From Oscillochloris sp. (GTDB lineage: Bacteria; Chloroflexota; Chloroflexia; Chloroflexales; Chloroflexaceae), in NCBI GenBank assembly GCA_012032775.1, contig JAAUQO010000012.1, positions 1-52,734 of the forward strand: a DNA stretch of 52,734 nucleotides. Direction: 5' to 3'. The first letter of the stretch is position 1. Every line of letters starts with the position of its first letter. This document shows, piece by piece, positions 17,126 through 26,662 of the stretch. A program made the position numbers and the translations under genes. The notes under the pieces are model-generated. The model was not told the origin of the DNA. It ran no database searches and was given only the letters and a program-made list of their open reading frames with translations.

Positions 17126-18139
17126 CTACTTCAGGAAGTCGTTTGTGAAGGCCGTTTCAACTTCAACGGCGCCGGCGAGTAGTTGGGCGTCGCGCATAAA
17201 TTGTTCGCTGCGCCGCCAGACTTCAATATCGGTGAAGCCCAGGCCGTTCGCCTCGGTGACGGCATTCTGCCAGTAGGGCAGGCTATTTAACAATACCTGC
17301 TTCTGCAATTCGGTGTCGCCGAGTTGCGCCTCGGGGATGAAATCCAGGCTTAGCTCGAACGCCTCGTCGGGGTCGGCGAGTGTGTCGGCAAGACCGCGCA
17401 GACTGGCGGTGATGAAACGACGCACCAGTTCCGGCTCTTGCTCAATCAGCACCTCGCTGACCACGATCCCGTTGCCGGCCAGGTTATAAATGTCGGCCAC
17501 CCGCAGCGTGTCAACCGCTTCACCCTGTGCGGCCAGGGCCACAGGCTCATTCATCGCATACCCGATCGCAACATCGACTTTGTCTTCAAGCACCGCCTGG
17601 GCCTGGGTAAAGCCGATCTCCTGCACATTCAGCGCCGCACGATCGATTCCACTGGCGTAGGTAAGCGCCAGCAGCGCATACAGGCTCTCGCCGAAGTTGC
17701 CGGGGATGCCGATCGACAGATTGCGCAGATCCTCGGCGCTGCTCAATCCAGTGCTCGATTTGGCGAAGAAGACCAGCGGAAACTCCTGATAGAGCGTCAT
17801 CACCGTCTTGGCCGGGATACCCTGCTGGCGGGCGAGCAAGGTCGATGTGCCGCTGGCGGTTGCGAATTCCACCGCGCTCTCGGGCCAACCGGCTGCGCGC
17901 GCCACCACGTCATTCTCGAAGTTGTAGTCGAACCTGAGATCAAGGCCGGCGTCGGCATAGTAGCCTTTGGCAAGTGCGACATAGTACGGTGCGAATTGCA
18001 CATTCGGGATGAACGACATGGCAAGCGTTACCGGGCGAAGTTCGGTGGTTGCGCCAGCGGCCGGTTCGGCAGCAGGCGCCGCCCCACAACCGGCGATCAA
18101 CAACGCAACCAGCACAAGCGCACACATTCGGGCAAGCAT
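17126..18139 (-). CDS. ribY: Riboflavin ABC transporter substrate-binding lipoprotein (NMT1/THI5-like), RibY-type
   Basis: A 337-residue lipoprotein with signal peptide and lipobox (LLIAGCG). The mature part is an NMT1/THI5-like binding protein (LAMSFIPNVQFAPYYVALAK, YYADAGLDLRF, FATASGTSTLLARQQGIPAK, GIPGNFGESLYALLALTYAS, FTQAQAVLEDKVDVAIGYAM). On sequence alone it could bind thiamine precursors, nitrate or sulfonates. The FMN riboswitch heading the unit makes riboflavin or a related flavin the likely ligand, as for RibXY described in Chloroflexus-type bacteria. It follows the permease gene ribX by 87 bases. No ATPase gene is present beside it. Confidence 0.85.
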   Translation of the reverse strand: MLARMCALVLVALLIAGCGAAPAAEPAAGATTELRPVTLAMSFIPNVQFAPYYVALAKGYYADAGLDLRFDYNFENDVVARAAGWPESAVEFATASGTSTLLARQQGIPAKTVMTLYQEFPLVFFAKSSTGLSSAEDLRNLSIGIPGNFGESLYALLALTYASGIDRAALNVQEIGFTQAQAVLEDKVDVAIGYAMNEPVALAAQGEAVDTLRVADIYNLAGNGIVVSEVLIEQEPELVRRFITASLRGLADTLADPDEAFELSLDFIPEAQLGDTELQKQVLLNSLPYWQNAVTEANGLGFTDIEVWRRSEQFMRDAQLLAGAVEVETAFTNDFLK

Positions 18140-18226
18140 AAAGATCGGCCTTTCAGGATACAGGGTACAGGATCCAGGATAGAGCCGGGCAAGTGCTGAG
18201 GGCAGAGATGCGGCAACCCCGCACGC

Positions 18227-19039
18227 CTACACAGGCTCCCAGCGCACCAGCAAGCGCTCCAGGGCAGTTGCAATCAGATAAAGCCCAAGTGTAATGGCGG
18301 CCAATGTGATCAAGGCGACAAAGATCAACGGCGTATCGAAGAGTCCGCGCGCGATGTTAATCAGGGCGCCGAGGCCCTCACGCCCGGCCACGAACTCACC
18401 GACCACGGCGCCGGTGGTAGCTAAGGCCAATCCGGAGCGCACACCGCTGAAGAGGATCGGCAAACTGAGCGGCGCTTCGACATAGCGCAACACCTGCCAG
18501 CGGCTCGCCCCGCTGATCAATGCCATCTCGCGCAATTCACGCGGAATAGCGCGCAGCGCGACGATCGTACTGAGCAACACCGGCAAAAATGTGATCAGGG
18601 CCGCGATCAAGATTTTTGCGGGTAAGCCGGGGCCGAACCAGAGGATGATCAGTGGTGCGACCGCCACCACGGGAATTGCCTGGCTGGCGGCGAGAATCGG
18701 CGCAATAGCGCGCTCAAGCCATGGTGTATGGGCCAGAAGATAGCCCAGTGTCAGGCTCAAGATCAGCGCCAGGCCGAAGCCGCTGAGTGCTTCAACCAGG
18801 GTAGCGCTGGTATGCTGCCAGAGTAGCCCACTTTGCGCAGCGGCGACAAAGCGTTCGGCCACTACAGCCGGGCCGGGCAGAATAAAATCACGATAGCCGC
18901 CCAGGCTCACCAGGGCTTGCCAGAAGGCCAGCAAGCCCAGCACAAAGACCGGCAACACCGCCCACTGCAAATCGCTACGGCGCCGCATGGTGCGGCCGGT
19001 TGCACCGATGCCGCGCGGCACAGGAATGCTCTGCTGCAT
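18227..19039 (-). CDS. ribX: Riboflavin ABC transporter permease, RibX-type
   Basis: About 270 residues. ATG 19039 (MQQSIPVPRG) has an AAAGGAG site; the longer open frame upstream is the riboswitch terminator region. It is a BPD_transp_1 permease with six predicted helices and the conserved EAA loop (LREMALISGASRWQVLRYVE, then LPILFSGVRSGLALATTGAV). It pairs with the downstream binding protein to import a substrate in an ATP-dependent way. Transcription into it must pass an FMN aptamer and a terminator, so expression should fall when FMN is plentiful. The partner ATPase is not encoded in the window. Confidence 0.88.
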   Translation of the reverse strand: MQQSIPVPRGIGATGRTMRRRSDLQWAVLPVFVLGLLAFWQALVSLGGYRDFILPGPAVVAERFVAAAQSGLLWQHTSATLVEALSGFGLALILSLTLGYLLAHTPWLERAIAPILAASQAIPVVAVAPLIILWFGPGLPAKILIAALITFLPVLLSTIVALRAIPRELREMALISGASRWQVLRYVEAPLSLPILFSGVRSGLALATTGAVVGEFVAGREGLGALINIARGLFDTPLIFVALITLAAITLGLYLIATALERLLVRWEPV

Positions 19040-19069
19040 ATCTGCTCCTTTGGGCGAAAAGCGCCCAAT

Positions 19070-19097
19070 AAAAAACCCCTCAGCCGAAGCTTCGGGG
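19070..19097 (-). terminator. Rho-independent terminator of the FMN riboswitch
   Basis: On the minus strand, CCCCGAAGC-TTCG-GCTGAGGGG (19097 down to 19076) forms a stem with a GA/GA internal mismatch and a TTCG loop. TTTTTT (19075-19070) follows at once. It lies between the FMN aptamer and ribX. The aptamer's first strand (CTTCGGGGCAGGG) and nearby bases could provide an antiterminator partner. This makes the switch a transcription-termination type. Confidence 0.8.
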
Positions 19098-19255
19098 CAG
19101 CAGAACACAGAACTGAATGAGACGCCGTACAGCGCTCACCGAGATCTCCGACGATCGCACGAAACACAGTACAACCAGACGATCGTACTGCCTATGTCGA
19201 AATTGCCGCGACAATTCTGCCGCAGCCACCGCGATGCCGGCCTGTGTCTGGATCT

Positions 19256-19363
19256 TCTTTCATCCGGACTGTAACCGTCGGCCCCGGAATCGCACCGGAT
19301 CCTGCTCACCGAAGTGTGCTCGTGGGCTGTACCACCGATCGGGAATTTCACCCTGCCCCGAAG
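19256..19363 (-). ncRNA. FMN riboswitch (RFN element)
   Basis: On the minus strand from 19363 to about 19256 the classic RFN blocks occur in order: CTTCGGGGCAGGGTGAAATT, CCCGATCGGTGGT, CAGCCCACGAGC, then GGTGCGATTCCGGGGCCGAC, GGTTACAGTCCGGATGAAAG. These are the conserved junction strands of the six-helix FMN aptamer. The variable arm is GTGAGCAGGATCC-like and short. It sits upstream of ribXY with a terminator between, so FMN binding should stop transcription of the transporter genes. I am confident of the class from the conserved sequence. Confidence 0.95.
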
Positions 19364-19380
19364 ATCGTTTATTGTTACTT

Positions 19381-19410
19381 AGGATAGCACCATCATGCGA
19401 AAGGTGTCAA
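19381..19410 (-). promoter_or_regulatory. Promoter of the FMN riboswitch-ribXY unit
   Basis: On the minus strand TTGACA (19405-19410) is followed after 18 bases by TATCCT (19381-19386), preceded by TGC as an extended -10. Transcription would begin about 10 bases before the aptamer's first conserved strand at 19363. It lies in the gap downstream of the cyclase gene stop (19474). Confidence 0.7.
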
Positions 19411-19473
19411 GAAGCGTGGAAGCGCGGTGAGCGATGTGGAGCAAGACACCATGCTGCGGCTCTTCTGCGTGCC

Positions 19474-22439
19474 TTAGGCCTCGTAGCGCAAATCGTAAAT
19501 CAGGTGTGGCTCCTGTTTGCCCTTGATCTTCACCTCGCCGAGCGGGTGCAACTGTGTTCGGCCGGGCCATTCCGACGGCAAGGCATCGAAGAGATGGTAC
19601 GAGGCGATCACCTGGCCGGGGGCGGCCAATCCCGAGAGCCGCGAGGCGGTGTTGACGACATCGCCGATCAGGGTGTAATCCTGGCGCTGCACCGATCCAA
19701 TATTGCCGACCACAGCGCGACCATAGCTCAGGCCGACGCCCATGCCGAATTCGAGCTTGAACTCATCGCGCCACTCACATGCCAGATGGTTAAAGGCCCG
19801 TTGCATCGCGGCGGCTGAGACCAACGCCCGTTGCGGGTCGTCGTCGTGGCCGATCGGTGAGCCGAACACACCAATAATCCCATCGCCGAGAAATTTGTCG
19901 ATCGTGCCGTTGTGAGCATAGAGCGCCTCGGTCATCGCCGTAAAGTAACGATTGAGAATACGCTCGATCAGTGTGCGGGCCTCGGTGCGCTCGGTCAGGC
20001 TGGTGAAACCGCGCATATCGGCGAAGATCACCGCCACATCGCGCTCGGTCGCGCGCCGAAATCGCTGCCGGCGCTCAACAACTGCTCGGCCACCTGCGGC
20101 GACACATAGCGCCGAAACACACTCCGCACCCGTTCGCGCTCCTGGCGCTCCAGGCGCTTGATCGCACTAATATCGCGCAGCACCGTCACCTGGCCGAGCG
20201 GCTGCCCGTCGCTGCCGTCAACGGCGGCAATGCTCACGCTGTACACCGTATCCGGTTCATCGGGCGGGCTGATCTCGCTGTCGCCGTTTACCGGCTCGGC
20301 CCGTTCCAGCAGCGGTGCAAGCTGATCGAGCAGCGACGAATCATACTGGCGAGCCAGCGCGTGGATCGTGCGATTATGATCGCGCTCGACTTGAATGGGC
20401 AGGCGTTCTTCGGCCGCCCGATTCGCCAGCAGTAATTCGCGATCCGGCCCGATCAGCATGATTGGATCGGCGGCGCCGCGCAACACGGCATCCAGGGTTG
20501 AGCGCTCATCGGCGACAACCCGATACAGCCGCGCATTCTCGATCACCTGCACAATCAAACTCGCAACCGTTGTCGCCAACTCAATATCGGCCCGGTCGAA
20601 GCCTTCCTGGCGACTGGTTGCGTCAATCATCAGTGCGCCAAGGGTGCGCAGCCCGGCGCGCAGCGGGATCAACATCACCGCGTCGATCCCAAGATGCTCG
20701 ATCAAACCGTGGATCGGCGCAAGTTCGGCATACTCGTGCAGATTGCGATGCAACTGCGGTTCATGCAGGTCGTGCAACTGTTGTAAGGCAGCGGGTGTAC
20801 TGAACAGGAAGCGGCTCAAGTCGGCGTCGGCCTGGGCAGGGGCGCCGCTCAGCGCAACCAGCATATTCCCGTGCTGGTCGCCATCGCCAACCAGCAGCAA
20901 GCCCGCATATTCCACACCGAAGATCCGGGCGACTGCGTCGGCGGCCACCTGCAGATTCTGGGGCGCGTCGAGTTGCGCCGTGATCGCGACCGAAAGCCGA
21001 TTGACCTGGTTGAGCTGCTGGATACGTTGCTGTTCATTCTCCAGCAGGCGCGCATTCCCGATCGCGACACTAAACTGGGCCATAATCGCCGCGACCACCG
21101 CCTGGTCATTCGAGCCGAAGGCATTCGGATGCGGGCTACGCAGCACCAATGCGCCAAGGGTTTCACGGCGCAACGTGATCGGCACCACCAGCATCGAGCG
21201 GATCTGATCGTCGGCGGGCAACACCGGCGTAAAGCGTGCATCGCGCTGCACATCATCGACACACACAATCTGATCGTGGCTCAAGGCCCAACCGATCAAA
21301 CCACTATCACCGACGAGCCGCAACGGCGCCACATTCTGCGGATCGAGTTCACCGGCCGAAGCGCGTAACACCAGGGCCGATTCTTCGCGCATCAGCAGAC
21401 TAACCAGCGGATACTCGAACTGCTGGTGGATCATATACACCAGCAGGCGCATCAACTGCTCCAGTTGCATCAGTTCGGTCAGCAGCGAGTTGATCGCATT
21501 GATCTTATGTAACTCCTCGGCGCGGCGACCGAGCAACTCCTTCTGGCGGCGGGTGAGCCGGAAGAGTTGCGCACTCTCCAGGGCCACAGCGCTCTGCGCC
21601 GCCACCGAACTCAGCAGATCGATATGGTCGTCGGAGAAATAGCCCGGCGTATGATGCACCAGCGTGATCACACCGAGCAATCGGCCTTCACGTTGCACCG
21701 GCATCGCAGCCACGGCGCGCACACTATTATGGAGATCGCTGCCGGTATACCAGCGGGTGTCCTGGCGGGTATCGTGGATGACAACCGGCTCGCGTTCGCG
21801 CAGCACCCAACCGGCCACCCCTTGCTGGACGATCGCCAGTAACTGCGGCCCGGCCGGATTCCGGCTACTGGAAAAGAGCAACAGGCGATCCTCGTCGAAC
21901 TCGGTCAAAATCATGCTGGCGCGGATCGCACCAACCGCATCGGCGAGATGATCGAGGAAGCGGGTAAGCAAGACATCGAGATCGATACTTGCCCCCAGAT
22001 CGCGGGTAAGATGAAGCAGCAGTTCGGTTTTCAGTTGCGCGGCCTGCAATCCGCGTTGCGCCCGTTGCAAGCGCAACATCGCGCGGATGCGCGCGAGCAG
22101 TTCATCGATCTCGATCGGCTTGACCAGAAAGTCATCGGCGCCGGCATCAAGGCTGGCGACGCTGGTAGCCGGATCGTCGGTGGCGGAAAGAATAATAACC
22201 GGGATGAAGGGCTTGTTGCGATCGGCTTTCAGCCGGCGCGCCACATCGTGCCCGTTCACGCCGGGAAGCCGCAGATCGAGCAGGATCAGATCCGGGGTGA
22301 TTAGTTGCAGGTATGCCAACGCCTCCTCACCGCTCGCGGCTAAAGACACACGATAGCCGCTGCGTTCGAGGACGCTTTGGTACATGCGCCTGATAGTTGC
22401 GTCGTCGTCGACAATCAGGATGTTGGCCGGTTCGACCAT
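19474..22439 (-). CDS. Response regulator-GAF-PAS-class III adenylate/guanylate cyclase (one frameshift)
   Basis: About 988 residues when one base is restored. The order is: receiver domain (ILIVDDDATIRRMYQSVLER, phospho-acceptor in LILLDLRLPG, Lys in FLVKPIE); three GAF domains (~150-310, ~340-490, ~510-660); a PAS-like domain (~670-780); and a class III cyclase domain (VIFADMRGFTSLTERTE, DKFLGDGIIGVFG, TLIGDVVNTASRL). The metal Asp pair, the substrate Lys and the transition-state Asn/Arg are present. The protein would make cAMP or cGMP in response to phosphorylation and small ligands. The frame breaks near 20056-20057 (plus CC, minus GG); one added base joins AGSDF to ATERDVAVIFADM. Start ATG 22439 lacks a good ribosome site. 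An extended -10 (TGCTATACT) lies at 22551-22559. Confidence 0.85.
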
Positions 22440-22645
22440 ACCGGAAAGAGAGCGCCGGCACAAAGGCTGCCTGGCGCTGACTGTGCGCGTTTGCCGACTA
22501 CTACTATGGCGCGTAGGGCTTATCAATGCCATCTATGCGGTAGTTGCTGTAGTATAGCATATTCCGCGCATGTGAACCGACCGTGGTACCATGAAGAAGG
22601 AGACAGGAGACAGGGCCGCGCAGTGCGCCTATACTAAGGTTACAC

Positions 22646-23743
22646 ATGGAACCGGATATTCACAATTATGAGTTCGAGCGGCAGCGTGAGGAGTTGCGTT
22701 CGCTGGCGTCCGAGGTGATGCAGATCGAGGCCGAGGATGAGTTGGAGGCACGGCGCTTGCAGGGGGTGCGCTTTCGCGGGCGCTTGCTGGTTGATGCCGA
22801 GACGGCGTATAACCGGCTTGCGCCGCAGTTTCGCCTATTCGGGCGCACGCTGATGATGCAGGAAGATCGGGCCGGCGCGGCGCTGCTGGTTTTGCCGGCC
22901 CTGCCCGCCGCCCGACCCTCGCGGCTCTGGGTGGCATTGTTGCTGCTGGCGCTCACAATCGCCTCGACCACATTTATCGGCGGTTTTACCCAAACCGGCT
23001 TCGATATCTGGCAGGGATTGGGTTACAGCGCCGCCTTACTCGGCATTTTGTTGGCCCACGAGCTCGGCCATTATATTGTCGCGCGCCGCGAAGGCGTGGC
23101 GGTCAGTTATCCGTTCTTTATCCCGGCGCCGATCTTTTTGCTCGGCACCATGGGCGCCTTTATCTCGATCAAAGAGCCGGTGCCGAACCGGCGCGCCCTG
23201 CTCGCGATCGGTATTGCCGGCCCGCTGGCCGGCCTGGTGGTTGCGATTCCGGTGCTGCTTTTCGGCCTGAGTATTTCGCCGGTGCAGACGATTGTGCCGA
23301 CGGAAGGCAGTTTCACCGAAGGAAATTCATTACTCTATGCCGCCATGAAGCTCCTGGTTTTTGGGCGCTTTCTGCCCAGCGGCGGCGAAGATGTGTTTCT
23401 GCACCCGGTTGCGCTGGCCGGTTGGGCGGGGTTACTGGTAACCGGCCTGAACCTGCTGCCCGCCGGCCAACTCGACGGCGGCCACATCTTCTATGCGCTT
23501 TTTGGGGCGCGGGCTGCGTCGATTATGAGTATGCTGGTGGCGGGATGCCTGGTTGCCCTTGGATTTCTCTGGAACGGCTGGTTTATCTGGGCGATCCTGG
23601 TGGCGCTGATGGGCCAGCAGCATAGCCCCTTGCTGAACGGCATCACTCCATTACGCGGCGGCTGGCGCTGGCTGGCTGTGCTCGGCCTGATTGTGTTTAT
23701 CCTCGTCTTTACCCCAATCCCGCTCACGGTTTCCAGCCCGTGA
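22646..23743 (+). CDS. Site-2-protease-type membrane metallopeptidase (M50)
   Basis: 365 residues from ATG 22646 (AAGG upstream). A soluble N-terminus of ~90 residues precedes a multi-helix membrane domain. The zinc site is HELGH in a helix (GILLAHELGHYIVARREG), and the third ligand lies in NLLPAGQLDGGH. The loop FIPAPIFLLGTMGAFISIKE is typical of the EGY1-like branch found in chloroplasts and photosynthetic or filamentous bacteria. It probably cleaves membrane-spanning substrates such as anti-sigma factors; none is adjacent. It is divergent from the cyclase gene across ~200 bases. Confidence 0.9.
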   Translation: MEPDIHNYEFERQREELRSLASEVMQIEAEDELEARRLQGVRFRGRLLVDAETAYNRLAPQFRLFGRTLMMQEDRAGAALLVLPALPAARPSRLWVALLLLALTIASTTFIGGFTQTGFDIWQGLGYSAALLGILLAHELGHYIVARREGVAVSYPFFIPAPIFLLGTMGAFISIKEPVPNRRALLAIGIAGPLAGLVVAIPVLLFGLSISPVQTIVPTEGSFTEGNSLLYAAMKLLVFGRFLPSGGEDVFLHPVALAGWAGLLVTGLNLLPAGQLDGGHIFYALFGARAASIMSMLVAGCLVALGFLWNGWFIWAILVALMGQQHSPLLNGITPLRGGWRWLAVLGLIVFILVFTPIPLTVSSP

Positions 23744-23926
23744 GTCACGGTTCATGAATTGACGGTTTCGCGGCAATCCAGACAGCACAGGCTGTATCTG
23801 TTGCCGGTATCCTGGCCTTAGGTACAATAGGGGGCGTTTGGCTCAGTGTCAGCGGCGCTGTGGCCTATCGTCGCAGCTTATGTGCCGGGATCGCGTGATC
23901 GCGGCGCGCACACAAAGGAGTGTCCC

Positions 23927-25324
23927 GTGACGGAGACCCTGGGAACTGCGGATCGCCCGTTGCATGTCGCAATTGTCGGCGCCGGCCCGGCCGGTTTCTA
24001 TGCTGCTGAAGCCTTGATCAAGCAGAAGGAACTGGTCTGCCGGATCGATTTCATCAATCGCCTGCCTACACCCTATGGGCTGGTGCGTGAAGGCGTCGCC
24101 CCCGATCATCAGTCGATCAAGGCGGTGACGCGCGTGTACGACAAGCTCGCCGCCGCCGCCAATATCCGCTATTTCGGTAATGTCACATTCGGTAAAGATC
24201 TTCTCCACGCCGACCTGAAACGCCACTATGATGCGATTATCTACGCCGTCGGCGCCCAGTCCGACCGCAAGATGGGCATTCCCGGCGAAGATATGGCCGG
24301 CAGCCTTCCGGCAACGGTCTTTGTCGGTTGGTACAATGGTCACCCCGATTATCGCGACCTGGAGTTTGATCTGAGCCACGAGCGGGTGCTGGTGGTTGGC
24401 AATGGGAATGTTGCCATGGATGTGACCCGCATTCTGGTGAGCGACCCTGATGAGTTGGCGAAGAGCGATATTGCCGATCATGCTCTGGCGGGGTTGCGGG
24501 CCAGTAAGGTGCGCGAGGTTGTGCTGCTTGGCCGGCGCGGCCCGGTGCAGGCGGCTTTTACCACGCCTGAGTTGAAGGAGTTCGGCGAGTTGGCCGGCGT
24601 CGATGTGATCGTCGATCCCGCCGATCTTGAACTCGATCCGCAGAGCGCCACCGCCATGGCCGATGACAAGATTGCCACCCGCAATGTCGAACTGTTGCGC
24701 AACTACGCCGAACGCGGCGCCAGTGGCGCGCCACGCCGGATCGTGATGCGTTTTCTGGTTTCGCCGGTCGAGGTGCTTGGCAGCGACGACAAGCTTGGCG
24801 CTGTGAAGATCGAGCGCAACCGGCTTGTGCAGAGCGACGACGGCAGTATGCGCCCACGCGGCAGCGGTGAATTCGAGACGCTGGAATGCGGCATGATCCT
24901 GCGCTCGGTGGGCTATCGCGGCGTGCCGTTGCCGAATGTGCCGTTCAACGAGGCCAGCGGCACCATCCCGAATGTGGCCGGGCGGGTGACGACGCAGCGT
25001 GGCGGCGAAGTGGTTCCCGGCGAATATGTCGTCGGCTGGGCCAAGCGCGGCCCCTCAGGGGTGATCGGCACCAACAAACCCGATGCTGCCGCAACGGTAC
25101 AAAGCTTGCTTGCTGATCTGTCGGAATTGGCCGGCGCCGAAGCCCCCGATCCCGATGCGATCCCGGCGCTGCTGCGTACGCGCCAGGTGCCGTATGTGAG
25201 CTATGGCGACTGGAAGATCCTCGATACCCACGAGACGAGCTGCGGCGGCGAACAGGGCCGCCCGCGCGTGAAAGTGACCCGGGTTGCGGAGATGCTGGAG
25301 ATCATCGAGTCCGGGCGGTCGTGA
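23927..25324 (+). CDS. FprA-like ferredoxin/adrenodoxin-NADP+ reductase
   Basis: 466 residues starting at GTG 23927 behind AAAGGAG. It is a two-dinucleotide-binding flavoprotein like mycobacterial FprA and adrenodoxin reductase. The FAD motif is VAIVGAGPAGFYAAEAL, followed by NRLPTPYGLVREGVAPDH. The NADPH motif is VLVVGNGNVAMDVTRILVSD, with LLGRRGPVQAAFT. The C-terminal signature is GWAKRGPSGVIGTNKPDA. It transfers electrons between NADPH and a ferredoxin in the cytoplasm. Homologues often have an extra 4Fe-4S domain, which is absent here. The next gene begins about 105 bases on, past a strong hairpin. Confidence 0.93.
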   Translation: MTETLGTADRPLHVAIVGAGPAGFYAAEALIKQKELVCRIDFINRLPTPYGLVREGVAPDHQSIKAVTRVYDKLAAAANIRYFGNVTFGKDLLHADLKRHYDAIIYAVGAQSDRKMGIPGEDMAGSLPATVFVGWYNGHPDYRDLEFDLSHERVLVVGNGNVAMDVTRILVSDPDELAKSDIADHALAGLRASKVREVVLLGRRGPVQAAFTTPELKEFGELAGVDVIVDPADLELDPQSATAMADDKIATRNVELLRNYAERGASGAPRRIVMRFLVSPVEVLGSDDKLGAVKIERNRLVQSDDGSMRPRGSGEFETLECGMILRSVGYRGVPLPNVPFNEASGTIPNVAGRVTTQRGGEVVPGEYVVGWAKRGPSGVIGTNKPDAAATVQSLLADLSELAGAEAPDPDAIPALLRTRQVPYVSYGDWKILDTHETSCGGEQGRPRVKVTRVAEMLEIIESGRS

Positions 25325-25356
25325 TCTGGCGGTCGCTGCGTACTCTTCCAATCTGG

Positions 25357-25397
25357 TTTTCGGTTGGTTTCGGCGCCTCATCGAAACCAACCGAAAA
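25357..25397. terminator. Perfect 16-bp hairpin
   Basis: TTTTCGGTTGGTTTCG (25357-25372) pairs perfectly with 25382-25397 around a 9-base loop. It lies 33 bases past the reductase stop and ends 33 bases before the glycosyltransferase ATG. There is no following T-run on the plus strand. Confidence 0.6.
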
Positions 25398-25430
25398 GAA
25401 TTTCTTCCACAGTTATGGCACAGGAGCACA

Positions 25431-26600
25431 ATGGCCGGTTCGTTGCGCATTGCCATGATCGCGCCGTTCGGGATTCGCCCGAAAGGCACTTTGCTGGCGC
25501 GCATGTTACCGCTGGCCCAGGCGCTCACGGCGCGCGGCCACCAGCCGGCGATCGTCGCACCCCCGGTTCACAACCCCGAAGATGCCGGCACATCGGTGGT
25601 GTACGACGGCGTGCCGGTGATCCATACCGCCGCCCCGCGCCTGTTTGGCCCGGCCGCCGTTGTTGCGCAGAGCACGACACTGCTGCGGGCCGCCCTGGCC
25701 CACAAACCCCATGTTCTGCATCTCTTCAAACCCAAGGGCTTCGGCGGCCTGGCGGCCCTGGCGGCTGCCGGTTTGCGCCCGCAATTGCCCCTGGTGCTCG
25801 ACAGCGACGATTGGGAGGGGCCGGGCGGCTGGAATGAACTGCTGCCCTACCCGCCGTTCGCCAGAACCCTCTTCGCCTGGCAGGAGCGCGATTTGCCCCG
25901 GCGTGCCGCCGCCGTCACGGTTGCTTCACGCACATTAGAAAGCCTGGTCTGGGCGATGGGTGTGCCGCCGGAGCGCGTTTTTTACCTGCCGAACGGTACG
26001 CCGCCGCCGGCCGATCGGGTTCCGTCTGCCGCGCGTGATCATGCGACATTCTTGTTGTACACCCGCTTCTGGGAGTTGGACGTGGCGGAGTTGGCCGCAA
26101 CCCTGGCCGCGATCCATAACGCTCGCCCCGATGCCCGGCTGATTGTGATAGGACGCGGCGAACATGGCGAGGAGCGGACGCTGCAAGGGTTAATGGAACG
26201 GGCCGGGTGCGCCGCAATGCTCGACATGCGCGGCTGGTTGGCGCCGCAGGCGATCCCGGCGGTGCTGGCCGAAGCCGACCTGGCCCTGGCGCCCATCAGC
26301 GATACCCTGATCAATCGCACCCGCGGCATGGCCAAACTGCTTGAATTAATGGCGGCTGGACTGCCGATCGTCGCCGGGGATGTGGGCGCGGCCCGCGATT
26401 ACCTGGGCACAAGCGCCGGTGTGCTGGTGTCGCCCGGCAATCCCGGCGCACTCGCCGCTGCGGCCCTTGGCTTACTCGCCGATCCCGCCCGCCGCACCGC
26501 CATCGCCAATGCCGCACTCCAGGCCGCCGAACGCTTCCGCTGGGAGCGCCTGGCCCCAACGGCCGAGGATGCGTATTTTTGTGCGCTAAAACGATCGTGA
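25431..26600 (+). CDS. Glycosyltransferase family 4 protein
   Basis: 389 residues from ATG 25431 (AGGAG site). It is a GT-B fold retaining glycosyltransferase. The N-terminal acceptor domain begins LRIAMIAPFGIRPKGTLLAR, and HLFKPKGFGGLAAL lies in the middle. The C-terminal donor domain has LIVIGRGEHGEE, AVLAEADLALAPISDT and the nucleotide-binding Glu region GMAKLLELMAAGLPIVAGDV. The sugar donor and acceptor cannot be told. It stands alone between the reductase and dnaE rather than in a polysaccharide cluster. The stop codon lies within a hairpin shared with the convergent dnaE gene. Confidence 0.88.
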   Translation: MAGSLRIAMIAPFGIRPKGTLLARMLPLAQALTARGHQPAIVAPPVHNPEDAGTSVVYDGVPVIHTAAPRLFGPAAVVAQSTTLLRAALAHKPHVLHLFKPKGFGGLAALAAAGLRPQLPLVLDSDDWEGPGGWNELLPYPPFARTLFAWQERDLPRRAAAVTVASRTLESLVWAMGVPPERVFYLPNGTPPPADRVPSAARDHATFLLYTRFWELDVAELAATLAAIHNARPDARLIVIGRGEHGEERTLQGLMERAGCAAMLDMRGWLAPQAIPAVLAEADLALAPISDTLINRTRGMAKLLELMAAGLPIVAGDVGAARDYLGTSAGVLVSPGNPGALAAAALGLLADPARRTAIANAALQAAERFRWERLAPTAEDAYFCALKRS

Positions 26601-26630
26601 GTTGCCGGCGAAGCCGACAACCCACGATCG
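26592..26630. terminator. Bidirectional hairpin between convergent genes
   Basis: CGATCGTGAGTTGCCGG pairs with CCGACAACCCACGATCG (two mismatches or wobbles in 17) around a CGAAG loop. It contains the glycosyltransferase stop codon and lies downstream of the dnaE stop on the other strand, so it probably ends both transcripts. Confidence 0.6.
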
Positions 26631-26662
26631 CGCTTTATCCTTCTATCGCGCTTTATCCTTCG
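26627..26662. repeat. 18-bp tandem duplication at the dnaE 3' end
   Basis: ATCGCGCTTTATCCTTCT (26627-26644) is repeated at once at 26645-26662 with one change in the last base. The second copy contains the dnaE stop (26653-26655). The duplication therefore re-creates the gene's final codons and stop just downstream. Confidence 0.8.

Noticed and set aside
18140-18226. Short repeated CAGGATACAGGGTACAGGAT-like units between ribX and ribY
   Set aside because: Only two or three degenerate units; too short and irregular to call a repeat or regulatory element.
20028-20060. Programmed -1 frameshifting in the cyclase gene
   Set aside because: There is no slippery heptamer and the same one-base loss recurs in about a dozen unrelated genes, so sequencing error is simpler.
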